A stretch of DNA of 64,000 bases, from NCBI GenBank assembly GCA_028564925.1, contig CM053029.1:193932940-193996939 (forward strand). The letters are read 5' to 3'. The notes under the pieces are model-generated. The model was not told the origin of the DNA. It did not search any database and saw only the letters and a list, made by a program, of their open reading frames with translations. A program made the position numbers and the translations under genes. The DNA is from Lithobates sylvaticus (lineage: Eukaryota > Chordata > Amphibia > Anura > Ranidae). Of this stretch, positions 35,500-46,017 are shown in pieces; position 1 is the stretch's first letter, and every line of letters starts with the position of its first letter.

Positions 35500-35815
35500 C
35501 ACAGTGGCAGCATTTGGCACACTGGCCGCATTTGGCACACTGGCCGCATTTAATGGGCACAGTGGCGGCATTTGATGGGCACAATGGCGGCATTTGATGG
35601 GCACAGTGGCAGCATTTGATGGCACAGCAGCAGAGTTTGATGGTACAGTGGCTGCAATTGATGGGCACAGTGGCGACATTTGATGGTACAGTGGTGGCGT
35701 TTGATGGTACAGTGGCTGCAATTGATGGGCACAGTGGCAACATTTTATGGGCACAGTGGCGACATTTGATGGCACAGTGGTGGCGTTTGATGGTACAGTG
35801 GCTGCAATTGATGTT
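35500..35815. repeat. minisatellite around CAGTGGCGGCATTTGATGG
   Basis: About 12-13 units of roughly 21-25 bp built from GGCACAGTGGC(A/G)(G/A)CATTTGAT and GGTACAGTGGCTGCAATTGAT variants. A higher-order alternation of the two variants is visible between 35,635 and 35,815. Confidence 0.9.
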
Positions 35816-35891
35816 TTTATTTCTGAATGTTTCAGTTTGCTTGTGCCCCCCTAAAAATTTTGAGCACCAGCTGTCACTGGTTTATATGTGC

Positions 35892-35896
<5 letters not shown>

Positions 35897-35963
<67 letters not shown>

Positions 35964-35981
35964 TGTGTGTGTGTGTGTGTG
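35897..35981. repeat. (TA)n(TG)n compound microsatellite
   Basis: About 60 bp of TA repeats followed by about 20 bp of GT repeats, inside the hAT element. Confidence 0.95.
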
Positions 35982-36160
35982 TTTATATAAAAATGAAGAA
36001 ATCGGTTCCTTTATATGCAGCCACCCACTTGTGACTGGGCCCTGGTGTTCCAACATTGGGCTCGGAGTAAAGAGCTTTGTCCGGAGGTCGGGGGGGGGGG
36101 GCCCTCCATGGTTTCTTGCATCGGGGCCCTGAGGGTTCTAGTTACGCCACTGATAGTAAG

Positions 36161-36665
36161 ATCAAGTAACATCAGTCTCTTTAAATCAAGAGGCAGAGAT
36201 CTGCCTATTAGGACTAATAGGGAATAATATCATCCCCATAGGAAGGAGAATACAGGTGGGTCTGTTGCTTTTTTATGCTCGAAAGACAATAGTGCTGAAT
36301 TGGAAGAAGGTGGAAGCCCCAACATTAACACAGTGGAAAAATTTAGTAAATAGTAATCTACCATTATATAGGGAAACATATTGGAATAGAGGACACGGAG
36401 AGAAATACGAGAGAGTATGGGCAAGCTGGATAGAAAATTCCATAACGGCATCAGGATAAAAAGGCATGGAGATAGGGCAAGCCACACCAAAAGGGGGTAA
36501 GAGGGATATGAATGTATAAATGTATATGTATAATTTTGTAGTATTTGAGGAAATGACTAAGAATGGATTTTATGGAAGCTCATAAGAGAGCGATGAATGT
36601 AAATGGTGAAATGTATAATGGATATGTTAAAAAAAAACGAATAAAGAGATATTTAAAAAAAAAGA
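36161..36665 (+). mobile_element. L1-like C-terminus, right piece and 3' end
   Basis: Continues the L1 C-terminus interrupted by the hAT element: LLFYARKTIVLNWKKVEAPT, TLTQWKNLV, LPLYRETYWNRG and YERVWASWIENS, the ARK.I...WK and W..W motifs of L1 ORF2. A short 3' UTR ends in an A-rich tail at about 36,640-36,665. Confidence 0.9.
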
Positions 36666-37135
36666 TGATGGACTGGCCAAGCATCTCCCCAGACCTAAAC
36701 CCTATTGAGCATCTGTGGGGCATCCTCAAATGGAAGGTGGAGGAGCGCAAAGGCTCTAACATCCACCAGCTCTGTGATGTTGTCATGGAGGAGTGGAAGA
36801 AGACTCCAGTGGCAACCTGTGAAGCTCTGGTGAACTCCATGCTCAAGATGGTTAAGGCAGTGCTGGAAAATAATGGTGGCCACACAAAATATTGACACTT
36901 TGGGCCCAATTTGGACATTTTCACTTAGGGGTGTACTCACTTTTGTTGCCAGCGGTTTAGACATAATGGCTGTTTGTTGAGTTATTTTGAGGGGACAGCA
37001 AATTTACACTGTTATACAAACTGTACACTCACTACTTTACATTGTAGAAAAGTGGCATTTCTTTAGTGTTGTCATATGAAAAGATATAATAAAATATTTA
37101 CAAAAATGGGAGGGGTGTACTTTTCTGAGATACTG
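36661..37135 (+). mobile_element. Tc1-like transposon fragment, 3' end
   Basis: Encodes the C-terminal 75 residues of a Tc1 transposase (36,663-36,892): [20 protein letters not shown] contains the catalytic E, and the frame ends LENNGGHTKY. The terminal repeat follows, with GGGGTGTACTCACTTTTGTT, GAGTTATTTTGAGGGGACAG and a final GAGATACTGTATG. It starts within the A-rich tail of the L1 copy, so the 5' part was lost. Same family as the terminal fragment at 7,021-7,187. Confidence 0.9.
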
Positions 37136-38055
37136 TATGTCAAATATCTTCTTTTTTTTTCTCACTTGTGATTTTTTTTGGTGTGTTTTTAACGCTTTAA
37201 CAATGGTGGTGGTGCCCTCCCGGTGCCTTGATTTTTGATGCAAGGTCCACATTTTTAAAACAACTAAACTTAAGCAGTAAAAAAAATATATACAAATGTT
37301 AAACAAAATGTATAAAATGTTTATAGGTGAACAAATAAAACTTACCCCAAAACCATTGTTGCATGGTCATTAGGTTGTCAGGCTTACAACAACACATATG
37401 GCATCCCAGTGTCTTCAAAGTTATGAGTGTTAGTTCAGCTATTAGTGCTGATGTATGGACTCATGTCCTTCCTAACGTGAAGCAGGAATCCGCTACATAT
37501 GGGAATGTGGCTGTGTGTTTTGTCACTGACTCTTGGATAATGTATAAAATGCCTTTTGACATTTTATATATGCACAGCAGAGATGCTACGTCATGGTACC
37601 TACAATTCACTGTCATTGTGTAATATAGTCTAGGGCACTGACAAATATGAATTGTCATGGACTGCTGCTCCTCTGAGGGAGCACAGCAGGCTAATTGCAC
37701 ATCATCTTGTGTATTATCAATGATGATTTGCCTCTACAGCACATTCTCAGATTTATGTATGCACCCCGGATAAAAGTCAGCATGCGTTCTATATATAATT
37801 TGTGAATATTTAAGTAAATGTTTTTTGTTTTTTTTGATCCAGTGTAGTTGAAAATGACAGACTCTCTGCAGTAATAATTGGTAGGCAAAGGACATAAAAT
37901 CTGGGATACCTAGGCTTTTTTTAATCAGCAGCAAAAAGGTTTTTTTTTTACTTGAAGTTGAACTACAAGCTAATTTTTTTTTATAGTTTTGAAAATGAAA
38001 AAGGCTTCAAACTAAAATAAAAAGGTAATTTTAAATAAAATTAACTTGCTGATAG
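37136..38055. other. unassigned noncoding DNA
   Basis: AT-rich, no recognised element or gene. Frames 37,363-37,623 and 37,461-37,700 are short and unlike known proteins. Confidence 0.4.
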
Positions 38056-38395
38056 GTTTGTACAGCAAGTATATATTACTTATGTATTACAGGTACTTAT
38101 ACAGCGATGTCAATTTATGCAGCGCTTTACATATTTTATTTTACATTAACATCAGTCCCTGCCCTCAAGGAGCTTACAATCTAAGGTCCCTAACTCACAT
38201 TCATACATATCAGGGCCAATTTAGACAGAAGCCAATTAATCTACCAGCATTGTCTTTGGAGTTTGGGAGGAAGCCCACACGTGCACAGGGAGAACATGCA
38301 AACTTCAGGCAGGTAGCGCCAGTGGTTGGGATTTGACCCAACAACCATAAGGCTACTAGGCAGAAGTGCTACCTACTTGCAGCCCGCCTATTTAT
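38056..38395 (+). repeat. frog/vertebrate dispersed repeat (SINE-like)
   Basis: Contains CAGCGCTTTACATATTTTAT, CCCTGCCCTCAAGGAGCTTA, AATCTAAGGTCCCTAACTC and AGGGAGAACATGCAAACTTC, an arrangement found dispersed in frog and fish genomes. On the minus strand GGTCAAATCCC near 38,323 resembles a Pol III B box. No clear target duplication. Confidence 0.7.
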
Positions 38396-38439
38396 TTTTT
38401 TGTGAAAGTGATATTTCCATTAATCACATTTAATATTAA

Positions 38440-38657
38440 AGCGGAAGTAAACCCTTTGATTTAAATAGTTAAAAAAAAAAATGGCATGCCGGAAATGCTA
38501 CCTGTCACATTGACTATGCTTTCAACCAAACTGTCAAACCATCCAATGGCTGGTGTCATAACTGATCACATGTGCAGCATCATGGCAGTTGAAGATTGAA
38601 CAGAGGCCAAGATGGCAGCCTCCTTGGCTGAAAACGATAGGAGGGTTTACTTCCACT
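38440..38657. mobile_element. TTAA-flanked MITE, 218 bp
   Basis: Flanked by TTAA (38,436-38,439 and 38,658-38,661). Terminal repeats: AGCGGAAGTAAACCC at the left and GGGTTTACTTCCACT at the right, one mismatch. Noncoding. The smallest and best-preserved TTAA element in the window. Confidence 0.88.
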
Positions 38658-38892
38658 TTAATACCTGTGCAGAAAGTGACCGGGTTAGGGGTTCACAAAA
38701 AACTGTTTAACAGGTGGGGGGAGGGGTGACCAAATTTCTCCTCCTCCCCTCTCCTGGAGGTGAATTTACATCAATGCTTTGGGAGGAGATCCTCTGTTTT
38801 TTAGGGAAACCCCTCTTAAAGCACCTCCCAATGCTGAGGGATTGTGGGTTGGTATCAGCATAACACATTGGGGTTGATTTTAAAAAGGCACA

Positions 38893-40082
38893 TACATTCA
38901 CTTATTAGGTACACCTGTTCAATTGTTTGGTAACACAAACTGCTAATCAGCCAATCACATGTCAGCAACTAAATGCATTTAGGCATCTAGACGTATGAAG
39001 ATGACCTCCTGAGGTTTAAAACTGAGCATCAAAATGGGTAAGAAAGGGTGCTTAAGTCACTTCGATCGTGGCATAGTTGTTGGTGCCATACGGGCTGGTC
39101 TGAGTATTTTAAAAACTGCTGATCTACTGGGATTTTAACACACAACCATCTCTAGTGTTTACAGAGAATGGTCCGAAAAAGAAAAAAATATCCAATGAGT
39201 GGCAGTTGTGTGGATAAAAATGCCTTGTTGATGTCAGGGGTCAAAGGAGAATGGGCATGCCGGTTCAAAATGATAGAGAGGCAACAGTAACTCAAATAAC
39301 CACTTTTTACAACCAAGGTATGCAGAATACCATCCCTGAATGCACAACACATCAAACCTTGAAGCAGATGGGCTACAGCAGCAGATGACCACACCGGGTG
39401 CCACTCCGGTCAGCTAAGAACAGGAAACTGAGGCTACAATTCACACGGGCTCACCAAAATTGGACAATAGAAGATTTAAAAAACGTTGCTTGGTCTACTG
39501 AGTCTTGATTTCAGCTGCAACATTTAGATGGCAGGGCCAGAATTTGGTGTAAACAACATGAAAGTATGGATCCATCCTGCCTTGTATCAACAGTTCAGGC
39601 TGGTGGTGGTGTAAGGGTGTGGGGGATATTTTCTCTGCACACTTTGGCCCCCTTAGTACCAATTGATCATCGCTTAAACACCACCGCCTACCTGAGTATT
39701 GTTTAAAACATGTCCGTCCAACACTACAGTGTACCCATCTTCTGATGGCTACTTCCAGCAGGATAATGTACCATGTCACAAAGCTCAAATGATCTCACCA
39801 CTGGATTCTTAAACGGAGATCACTGTACTCCAATGGCCTCCACAGTCACCAGATCTCAATCCAAAAGAGCACCTTTGGAATGTGGTGGAATGGGAGATTC
39901 ACATCATGGATGTACAGCCAAGAAATCTGCAGCAACTACATGAAGCTATCATGTCAATATGAACCAAAATGTTTCTAACACCTTGTTGAATCTATGCCAC
40001 AAAGGATTTAGGCAATTCTGAAGGCAAAAGGGCAACCTGATACTAGCAAGGTATACATAATAATGTAGCCGGTGAGTGTATA
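38893..40082 (+). mobile_element. Tc1-like transposon, full-length but decayed
   Basis: Starts TACATTCACTTATTAGGTACACC-like (first 20: TACATTCACTTATTAGGTAC) and ends GGTGAGTGTATA, matching the TACACTCACCGG termini of a widespread vertebrate Tc1 family. Remnants of the transposase appear in order on the plus strand: MGKKGCLSHFDRGIVVGAIR (about 39,034), GYSSRRPHRVPLRSAKNRKL (about 39,380), ESMDPSCLVSTVQAGGGVRV (about 39,562) and TTAYLSIV (about 39,685). The final DDE segment around the CCACAGTCACCAGATCTCAA stretch (39,840) is out of frame. Stops and frame changes occur throughout. Old and inactive. Confidence 0.85.
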
Positions 40083-40430
40083 CTGTGCTCTAGATCTGAG
40101 GGAAAGATCTAAATGAGGGAGAGGTTCTGCTGATTTCTATCATCCAATCATGTGCAAGAAAAAATGCTATTTTTTATTTTCCTTGCATGTTCCCCTCAGA
40201 TCTGGAGCAACTGCACTTGCAGTGCATAGGCTATTTGCCTTTAGAAAATTAACCCCAGAGGCTACATGTTCACTGCTCCCTTTCTATGGAAATACCGGCA
40301 TACTTTCTTTATATGTTAGGATGATTAGATTTTGAGTGGCCAAACCTAAAAAAGAAAATATCATTTAGTTCCCTAGTGCATTAGGCACAGTTTCAGCACC
40401 ATGGAGAGATCCTGTGTGTAGAAGATTCCC
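40083..40430. repeat. possible MITE fragment
   Basis: Contains CTATCATCCAATCATGTGCA, AACTGCACTTGCAGTGCATA and TATTTGCCTTTAGAAAATTA, a combination I associate with a short frog repeat. Boundaries are not clear and nothing is encoded. Confidence 0.4.
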
Positions 40431-40434
40431 TTAA

Positions 40435-41100
40435 CCTCCCTGGCAATATTCCAGAGTGTGGCTGGGGGTGGATTTTCAGTACCAAAAGCGATCCAGGTGC
40501 AGCTTACTTGTCCCCAGGATCCTGCGATGTCCCCCCGCTGTGTGTGAGAGCTGTGTCCTCCGCTCGATTCATCACAGCGCCGTGCTCCGTTCCCTGCGAG
40601 CGTTGTGACGGGGATGGAGAACGGCGGCAATTTCAAAAAGTGAAACACACACTATACATACAGTACACTGTAATCTTACAGATTAAATTACTGTATCAAA
40701 TAATTTCATATCCCTTTTGTCCCCAGTGTTTTGTCCAATGCCCTGCATGCATTTTTATATTATAAATATTGTTCTTTCTGCCTGGAAACTGGAGATTGTC
40801 CATAGCAACCAAAACCGTCCCTTTACATCAAAAGAGGTTTTAGACCAGCGATAAAACACCAATAAAAATTTGAATCACTTGCAGAATTGAGCGATAGTGA
40901 TTTGTGGGGAAATCCGTCATCAAACACTGAAAAGTAATGACGTAAAAAAACGGAGCAAATTTCAGTGTTTTTTTATTTGATCTGATTACATTTTTTATTA
41001 TTATATTATTATTTGTTATAATTATTTATAGTTATTTATTATATTATAATTTATGATTTTGTGTTTCAAACTTTATCATACCCAGGCTGTCTACTAGACT
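40435..41100. mobile_element. TTAACCTCCCTGGC-type element, probably truncated
   Basis: TTAA at 40,431-40,434 is followed by CCTCCCTGGCAATATTCC and GTGTGGCTGGGGGTGGATT, the left end of a common ranid element; the matching GCCAGGGAGG right end was not found before the next element starts. Interior noncoding, with GGAAATCCGTCATCAAACAC and similar words near 40,908. Confidence 0.6.
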
Positions 41101-42033
41101 CTTGTTTGGACAGATTTAAGTGTTGTTAGGACACCGACTCCGATCTCTGTAAAGAGCCGCGGCTCTTTAACCATGTGATTGGCTGTGTCCAATCACAGCC
41201 GGTCATATGTAAACATGGAGATGCCAGTAATCGGCGCTCCTCGCCTCACACTGACAAAGTGTGAGGAGAGGAGAGCCGATCAGAGGCATCTCCTCACAGA
41301 CAACATCTAGGATGTAATCAGGGCACTGATCATCAGTGCCATGATTACAAATAAGTGCCCACCAGTGCCAGCAATCAGTGCCCACAAGTGACAGAAATCA
41401 GTGCCCATAAGTGCCAGAAATCAGTGGCCATTACTGATGCCATAAATCAGTGGCCATTACTGATGCCAGTCAGTGCTGGCTGTCAGTGCTGCCCATCAAT
41501 GTCCATCACTGCTGCCCATCAATACCACCCATCAATACCACCCATCAATGCCCATCAGTGCTGCATATCTGTGCTGCCTATTTGTGCCCACCAGTGCCAC
41601 CTATCTGTGCCCACCAGTGCTGCCTATCAGTTCCAATCAGTGCCCACCAGTGCCACCCATCAGTGCCACCTATCAGTGCCCATAAGTGCCACCTCATCAG
41701 TGCCCATAAGTGCCACTTCATCAGTGCCCATCAGTGCAGCCTATCAGTGCCCATCAGGGCCGCCTCATCAGCACCCATCTGTGAAAGAGAAAAATGACTT
41801 ACAGAAACTAAGCAAACATTTTTTTTACATTTTCGGTCTTTTTTTGGGGAAAAAAATCCAGAAGTGATTAAATACCACCAAAAGAAAGCTCTATTTGTGT
41901 GAAGAAAAATTAAAAAAATTCACATGGTTACAGTGTAGCAGGACCATGCAATTGTCATTCAAAGTGTGACAGTGCTAAAAGCTGAAATATGGCCTGGGCA
42001 GGAAGGGAGTGTAAGTGCCTGGTATTGAGGTGG
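41101..42033. mobile_element. TTAA-type element with internal minisatellite
   Basis: The right end GGTATTGAGGTGG runs into TTAA (42,034-42,037). The interior shares CAAATACCACCAAAAGAAA-like words (TAAATACCACCAAAAGAAAG) with the TTAA elements at 23.8 and 59.6 kb. Near the left it has TTGGCTGTGTCCAATCACAG, a small hairpin, and ACACTGACAAAGTGTGAGG. Left terminus uncertain. The middle is replaced by a TCAGTGCC array. Confidence 0.65.
41330..41785. repeat. minisatellite of about 15 bp (CAGTGCCCATCAGTG)
   Basis: Roughly 30 diverged units of about 15 bp, built from ATCAGTGCCCAT, CCACCAGTGCCA and ATCAGTGCTGCC. The array keeps frame 41,355-41,867 open for 170 codons (repeats of SVPISA-like pentapeptides), which is not taken as a gene. 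Lies inside the TTAA element. Confidence 0.9.
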
Positions 42034-42035
42034 TT

Positions 42036-42320
42036 AAGCCCCTGTTCACATTGGGACAATTTAACATGTGATTTGACATGTCAAATTGCATGCCAAATCG
42101 GAGCCCATTGCCGGGAACTGCACTGTCTGAATCGGTGCAACGCCGACTTTGTGTCGCTGCAACAATTCCCAAAAGTAGTTCCTGCACTCCTTTTGGTGAC
42201 TTTGGGGGCAGTTTCAATAGACATCTGTGAATGAACCCGCACAGATGTCTTTCAAATCGCCCCCGAATTCGCACTGAAATACGGGTTTGAAACCCGCCCT
42301 CAGTGTGAACGAGGGCTGAA
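42036..42320. mobile_element. MITE with CCCTGTTCACA ends
   Basis: Left end AAGCCCCTGTTCACATTGGG, right end TCAGTGTGAACGAGGGCTG, inverted with respect to each other. Interior words such as GACATCTGTGAATGAACCCG / CGCACAGATGTC pair locally. Noncoding; directly abuts the previous element. Confidence 0.75.
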
Positions 42321-42799
42321 ATACATTCATAGAAAATACAGCATTACACAGAGATTTATAGATAGGAAACTCCTATCCTCATATTGATTATTCGTTCCAA
42401 ACCATTAACTACTGCAGTAGGGAACAGACACAAAAGATTCACTCAGCATCTTTCCAAATAACTGTTCTGTTTATTTGGTGCAATTGAAGCTTTTTATACA
42501 CATGATTACATAGGTATCACATTACTATTACAATTGTACTTTTATGTTACCAAGGAGCATAACATAGGCAGACTAAATCATTCTAATCAGGACTCGAAAA
42601 AATGCAACATGTAATCAAAACATTATTAGTGCCGTGTGCACAATGAGTGCAGTGTGCAATATATAGGCAGAGAATACAAAGAAGAATACAGTCATGTACA
42701 GAATTTACAATTTGTTTTACACAAAGAAAGTATGGAAAGCAGGAAAACCTATGTTAATTTTTTTATTTTCTATTTTTTATATTCTCTTTAATGAGCCAC
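42321..42799. other. unassigned noncoding DNA
   Basis: AT-rich, no recognised element or gene. Confidence 0.4.
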
Positions 42800-43232
42800 T
42801 TAAATTGGTTGTAAATTAAGATTAAAAAAACCTTCTGCGTGTAGCAGCACCCCTCAGCCCCTCTCAGCCCCCCCTAATACTTACCTGAGCCCCATCTCTA
42901 TCCAGCAATGTTGCAGGAGTGCTTTGGCCATCCGGGACTCTCCCTCCTGATTGACTGAGACACAGCAGTGGCGCCTTTGACTCCTGCTCACGCTGCTGTC
43001 AATCACAGTCAGTTAGCCAATCAAGAGAGAGAGTGGGCGGGGCAGAACCGCTTCTCTGTGTCTGAATGGACACAAGGAGCTCAGTTCGGGTGCCCCATAG
43101 CAAGCTGCTTGCTGTAGGGGCACTCGATAGGAGGGAGGGGCCAGGAGCACCGAAGAGGTACCCGAGAAGAGGAGGATCTGGGCTGCTCTGTGCAAATCCA
43201 CTTTACAGAGCAGTATAACATGTTTGTTATTT
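42800..43232. repeat. TTAA-type dispersed repeat, copy a
   Basis: Starts at TTAAATTGGTTGTAAATT and matches 46,018-46,460 along its length: AACCTTCTGCGTGTAGCAGC, CTTACCTGAGCCCCATCTC, TGGACACAAGGAGCTCAG, AAGCTGCTTGCTGTAGGGGC and AACATGTTTGTTATT. Its right end is replaced by an L1-type 3' tail. Noncoding. Confidence 0.8.
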
Positions 43233-43530
43233 TTATTTTTTTGGGTTTCATACATTTTTATTGAGTGAACATATGAAAATCGTACAACATTTCAATGTAA
43301 CATTTGAAAGCATTAAGGTACAATGAGAGAGAAAAGCATTCTGTTTTTGCAAAATAGGATAGTAATAGTTAAGAGTCAACTAATACTTTACAGAGATATG
43401 TATATTGTATTATTCATTTTTATATTAATTTTGTATTCTAGTTTGTAGATGTGAAATTCAATTTTTTCTTTTCAAATTGTGAATTGAGAAATTCAAATTT
43501 TTCTCAAATTGTTATTTTTAAAAAAAAAAA
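43233..43530 (-). mobile_element. L1-like LINE 3' tail (minus), partial
   Basis: TTTTTTTGGGTTTCATACAT and TTTTTATTGAGTGAACATAT look like a reversed poly(A)-signal end (CAATAAAAA on the minus strand), similar in layout to the L1 tail at 22,978. Only 3' UTR-like sequence is present and no ORF2 part was recognised, so the assignment is tentative. A poly(A) run at 43,520-43,537 marks the other side. Confidence 0.45.
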
Positions 43531-44692
43531 AAAAAACAAGTCGTTAGCATTACTTTAACAAATCAATTAATTACATTGGAACTGTGCCAGATTCAGAAAA
43601 TACACTCTGTTTATTTGTTTAATCAGTTAATATTAGTTTTATCATGTCCAGTGCATCTGTAATAAACATATTTTTGACAGAGATTCTGGAAAGGGCTGTA
43701 CTTTCTTGCCTCATGACTTTCTCTCATTCTCCAATGTATGAGTGCAAGGCGGCAGTGGGTACATAAGGAGTGCAGTACGGAGACTGTAAAACATACTAGC
43801 TTGTATTATTCCATCCTGTGGTTCAGGGTTATTCAAAAACATTGGTATATCTGCAGACATAATTATTTTTCTTGCCAGCTGCAGAAAAAAGCTAGAAGGA
43901 AAATAAGAGCTCAGCAGTACCCAGGCAGGTAGCATGTGTCAATGGAGAAAGTAGATGTCAAAATGTTATGTTTGGCCGGATAGGGCCTTTAAGTAAACAT
44001 AGAGGCTGTCCGCTAATAACATACAGTGATTGGGGAGGCAGGTTACTATTTAATTGAGTTTTCTTCTATTACTTCTTTTCTGTGTGCTTGATCTCCATCT
44101 GTGATTTGAAGCTGTCTGGCCCGGCCACGTCTCTGAAGTGATGTAACCGCAAATGTAGAGCAGTCATAGATGCTATCTGCCTCTGGTCCCAGAGGCTGCC
44201 GCTTATACCCATCTAATTATTTCTTTTACAGGCCCCGCCAAGAGAGCACTACTTTAAACCACACAGTTAATATGGAATTGGACGGATGACAATGATAGAA
44301 TCAGATCCATCACATAGTCATTGCGCTCGGCAGATAAGGCTTCAGAATGGGCGCTCCTCTGGGATGAGATACTTGCTTGGTTTGATTAAACGCAACAGCG
44401 GATGGGCACAAAAAACATGGTGTGGTGTAGCTGTATGAGCATGGCATATCCTGTTTTTTTTTCTACACTGTCAAATAAATCTTGTTTTAACTTTTTTAAA
44501 TCTCTTTCGGCTAAGTGGAGTGAACAGTGACAAAGAACTAGCTAAGCACAATTTATAACTAAAAATAAGATGACCCTACTGCCATTTTAAAATGTAACTT
44601 AAAAGACTTCCCAATGAATAAAATAATGTTTTGGCATCTCCATGCCTCTCATGGCACAGATCATGGGATTGGGTATAGACAGATAGGGGTTG
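43531..44692. other. unassigned, possibly unique host DNA
   Basis: No repeat ends or tandem structure. The stretch 43,975-44,420 is balanced in composition and unlike the surrounding repeats. It includes a polypyrimidine-AG (TTTCTTTTACAG at about 44,220) that could be a splice acceptor, followed by only 12 open codons. Could be conserved noncoding sequence; nothing in the single sequence proves it. Confidence 0.3.
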
Positions 44693-44864
44693 ATTTACTA
44701 AAACTGGAGAGTGCAAAATCTTGTGGAGCTCTGGAAAGAAACCAATCAGCTTCCATTTTTTTTGTCAAAGCTTAATTTAACAAACTGAAATTAGAAGCTG
44801 ATTGGCTACCATGCACAGCTGGACCAAATTGTATACTTCCTAGTTTTAGTAAATCAACTCCATA
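44693..44864. mobile_element. GGTTGATTTACTAAAAC MITE
   Basis: Left end GGGGTTGATTTACTAAAACT, right end AGTTTTAGTAAATCAACTCC-like (TAGTTTTAGTAAATCAACTC), inverted over about 19 bp with ATA on both sides. AACCAATCAGCTTCC / GAAGCTGATTGGCTA pair within. A common short frog element without coding capacity. Confidence 0.85.
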
Positions 44865-44865
44865 G

Positions 44866-46017
44866 TTTGTTGTAGTGATGGAAACCGGCTTTACACATTA
44901 ACAAGGCAAAAAAAAAAAACATATTTAGCACAATATGAATATTCACAACTCCTATATACAGTATAAAAGGTTTGTTTGGCTAACACCTGTAAGTGCATCT
45001 CCAAGTGGGACCAATGCTCAGAGTGGCAGTGCCTTGACTCTTCCCACTTCCAGCACACTGCAATTAACACAGAAATACTAAATTAACAACACCACACAAT
45101 ACAATGGCTAAGGAGCTCCCCCTGCTTTATAATGCAGTCCTTTCTTATTGTGATTGAACGTAAGTCCTTACAATAAGAGATGTAGTCTTTGGTCTTCTGT
45201 CTTCTGCTAGCTATTGTATTGAAGTAATTGTAATCCAAAGGGTTTACCAAACAAAGAATAGTGTAGAATGAGTATTGAAACAGTTTTTGTGATGTAGCAC
45301 ACTTATAACTTCCTCAGGTGTAGTTGTCTCCAAATCACACAGTGTCAGTTCTCAGTGGAGTATAGGCTTAAGGCCTGCTTGAACTCAGTCTAATAGTGTG
45401 AAACCTCCTCTGCGGGACTACAGGTCCCAGCAACACTGTGGTCTGAGTTTAAGTGTGTAAAAGTGCGTTAAGAATTATGGGCGGCAGCCCTCTCACCAAA
45501 CCGGGCCTGGAAGAATAGGAAACCTCTGCTCCGGTTGTCTCAGTCTTGCTTTAAGCCAGCACCGTCACGCTGCTTCTGTTCCGCAAGATGACCGGGACCC
45601 TCCAAATGGCTCCGTCAGGTGTCTCTGGATCCTTTCCGATCTGGTCACACTGTCTCTTCAGCTCACAGGTATGAGGCAGAGTCGCTGGTAGTTCCGCTCC
45701 GCAGTTGTTGCAGGCCACGCTCTCTGGAACACCACGCATCCAGAAGAGAAAGAAAATGGCCGCGCGGGGTCTTTTATATCCTACCCAGCATGCAATTCAG
45801 TACTGAGTGTTCATGGGTAGGTCACTTGGCATTGTGGGTAGGTAGGTTCTTGTATAATGTAAACAATAAGTCACTTCCTGTAACATTTCTCTATGTTCTT
45901 GAAATAGAAAATAAATAAAGTCCATTTTATGTTTAGGCCACTAGATGGTGCCAAACACCAATTTATAACACTGTCCATAGATTAAACATTGCCTGGCAGA
46001 AATGTCAGTGCTACACA
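44866..46017. other. unclassified block with promoter-like motifs
   Basis: Not assigned to a family. Between 45,400 and 45,850 it is GC-richer and holds three sequences like the ZNF143/THAP11 motif: ACTACAGGTCCCAGCA (45,417), TACCCAGCATGCA (45,782) and, reversed, GCATTGTGGGTA (45,829). A CTCF-like site CCACTAGATGGTGCC is at 45,938-45,952. Frames 45,551-45,739 (minus; contains CNNCG and HTCELK) and 45,619-45,918 are short and unsupported. AATAAATAAAG near 45,910 would suit a retroelement end. Confidence 0.35.

Larger units (their letters stand above)
34485..36152. mobile_element. hAT-like element filled with tandem repeats, 1,668 bp
   Basis: Ends are inverted: CAGTAGCGGAATTATAG and the reverse of CTAGTTACGCCACTG. 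The flanks ATAGTAAC (34,477-34,484) and ATAGTAAG (36,153-36,160) are an 8-bp duplication with one mismatch, as hAT elements make. The host sequence on both sides is one L1 C-terminus. The interior holds a GT/GCATGCAT array (34,760-35,480), a second minisatellite (35,500-35,815) and a TA/TG microsatellite (35,897-35,981). No transposase. The long frames in it (up to 375 codons) only reflect the repeats. Confidence 0.88.

Noticed and set aside
34648-35775. Long frames of 206-375 codons on both strands (His/Thr/Cys/Val-rich repeats)
   Set aside because: They are stop-free only because the GT/GCATGCAT array lacks stop codons in most frames; no domain, no start context, and the same stretch is open on both strands.
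38056-38395. tRNA gene suggested by the B-box-like word
   Set aside because: No cloverleaf could be drawn and no A box was found at the right distance; it is a dispersed repeat.
41355-41867. 170-codon frame with SVPISA-like repeats
   Set aside because: Product of the 15-bp TCAGTGCC array, with two other frames also open across it.
44208-44262. Possible terminal exon after TTTCTTTTACAG
   Set aside because: Only 12 open codons to a stop, no recognisable protein and no partner exon.
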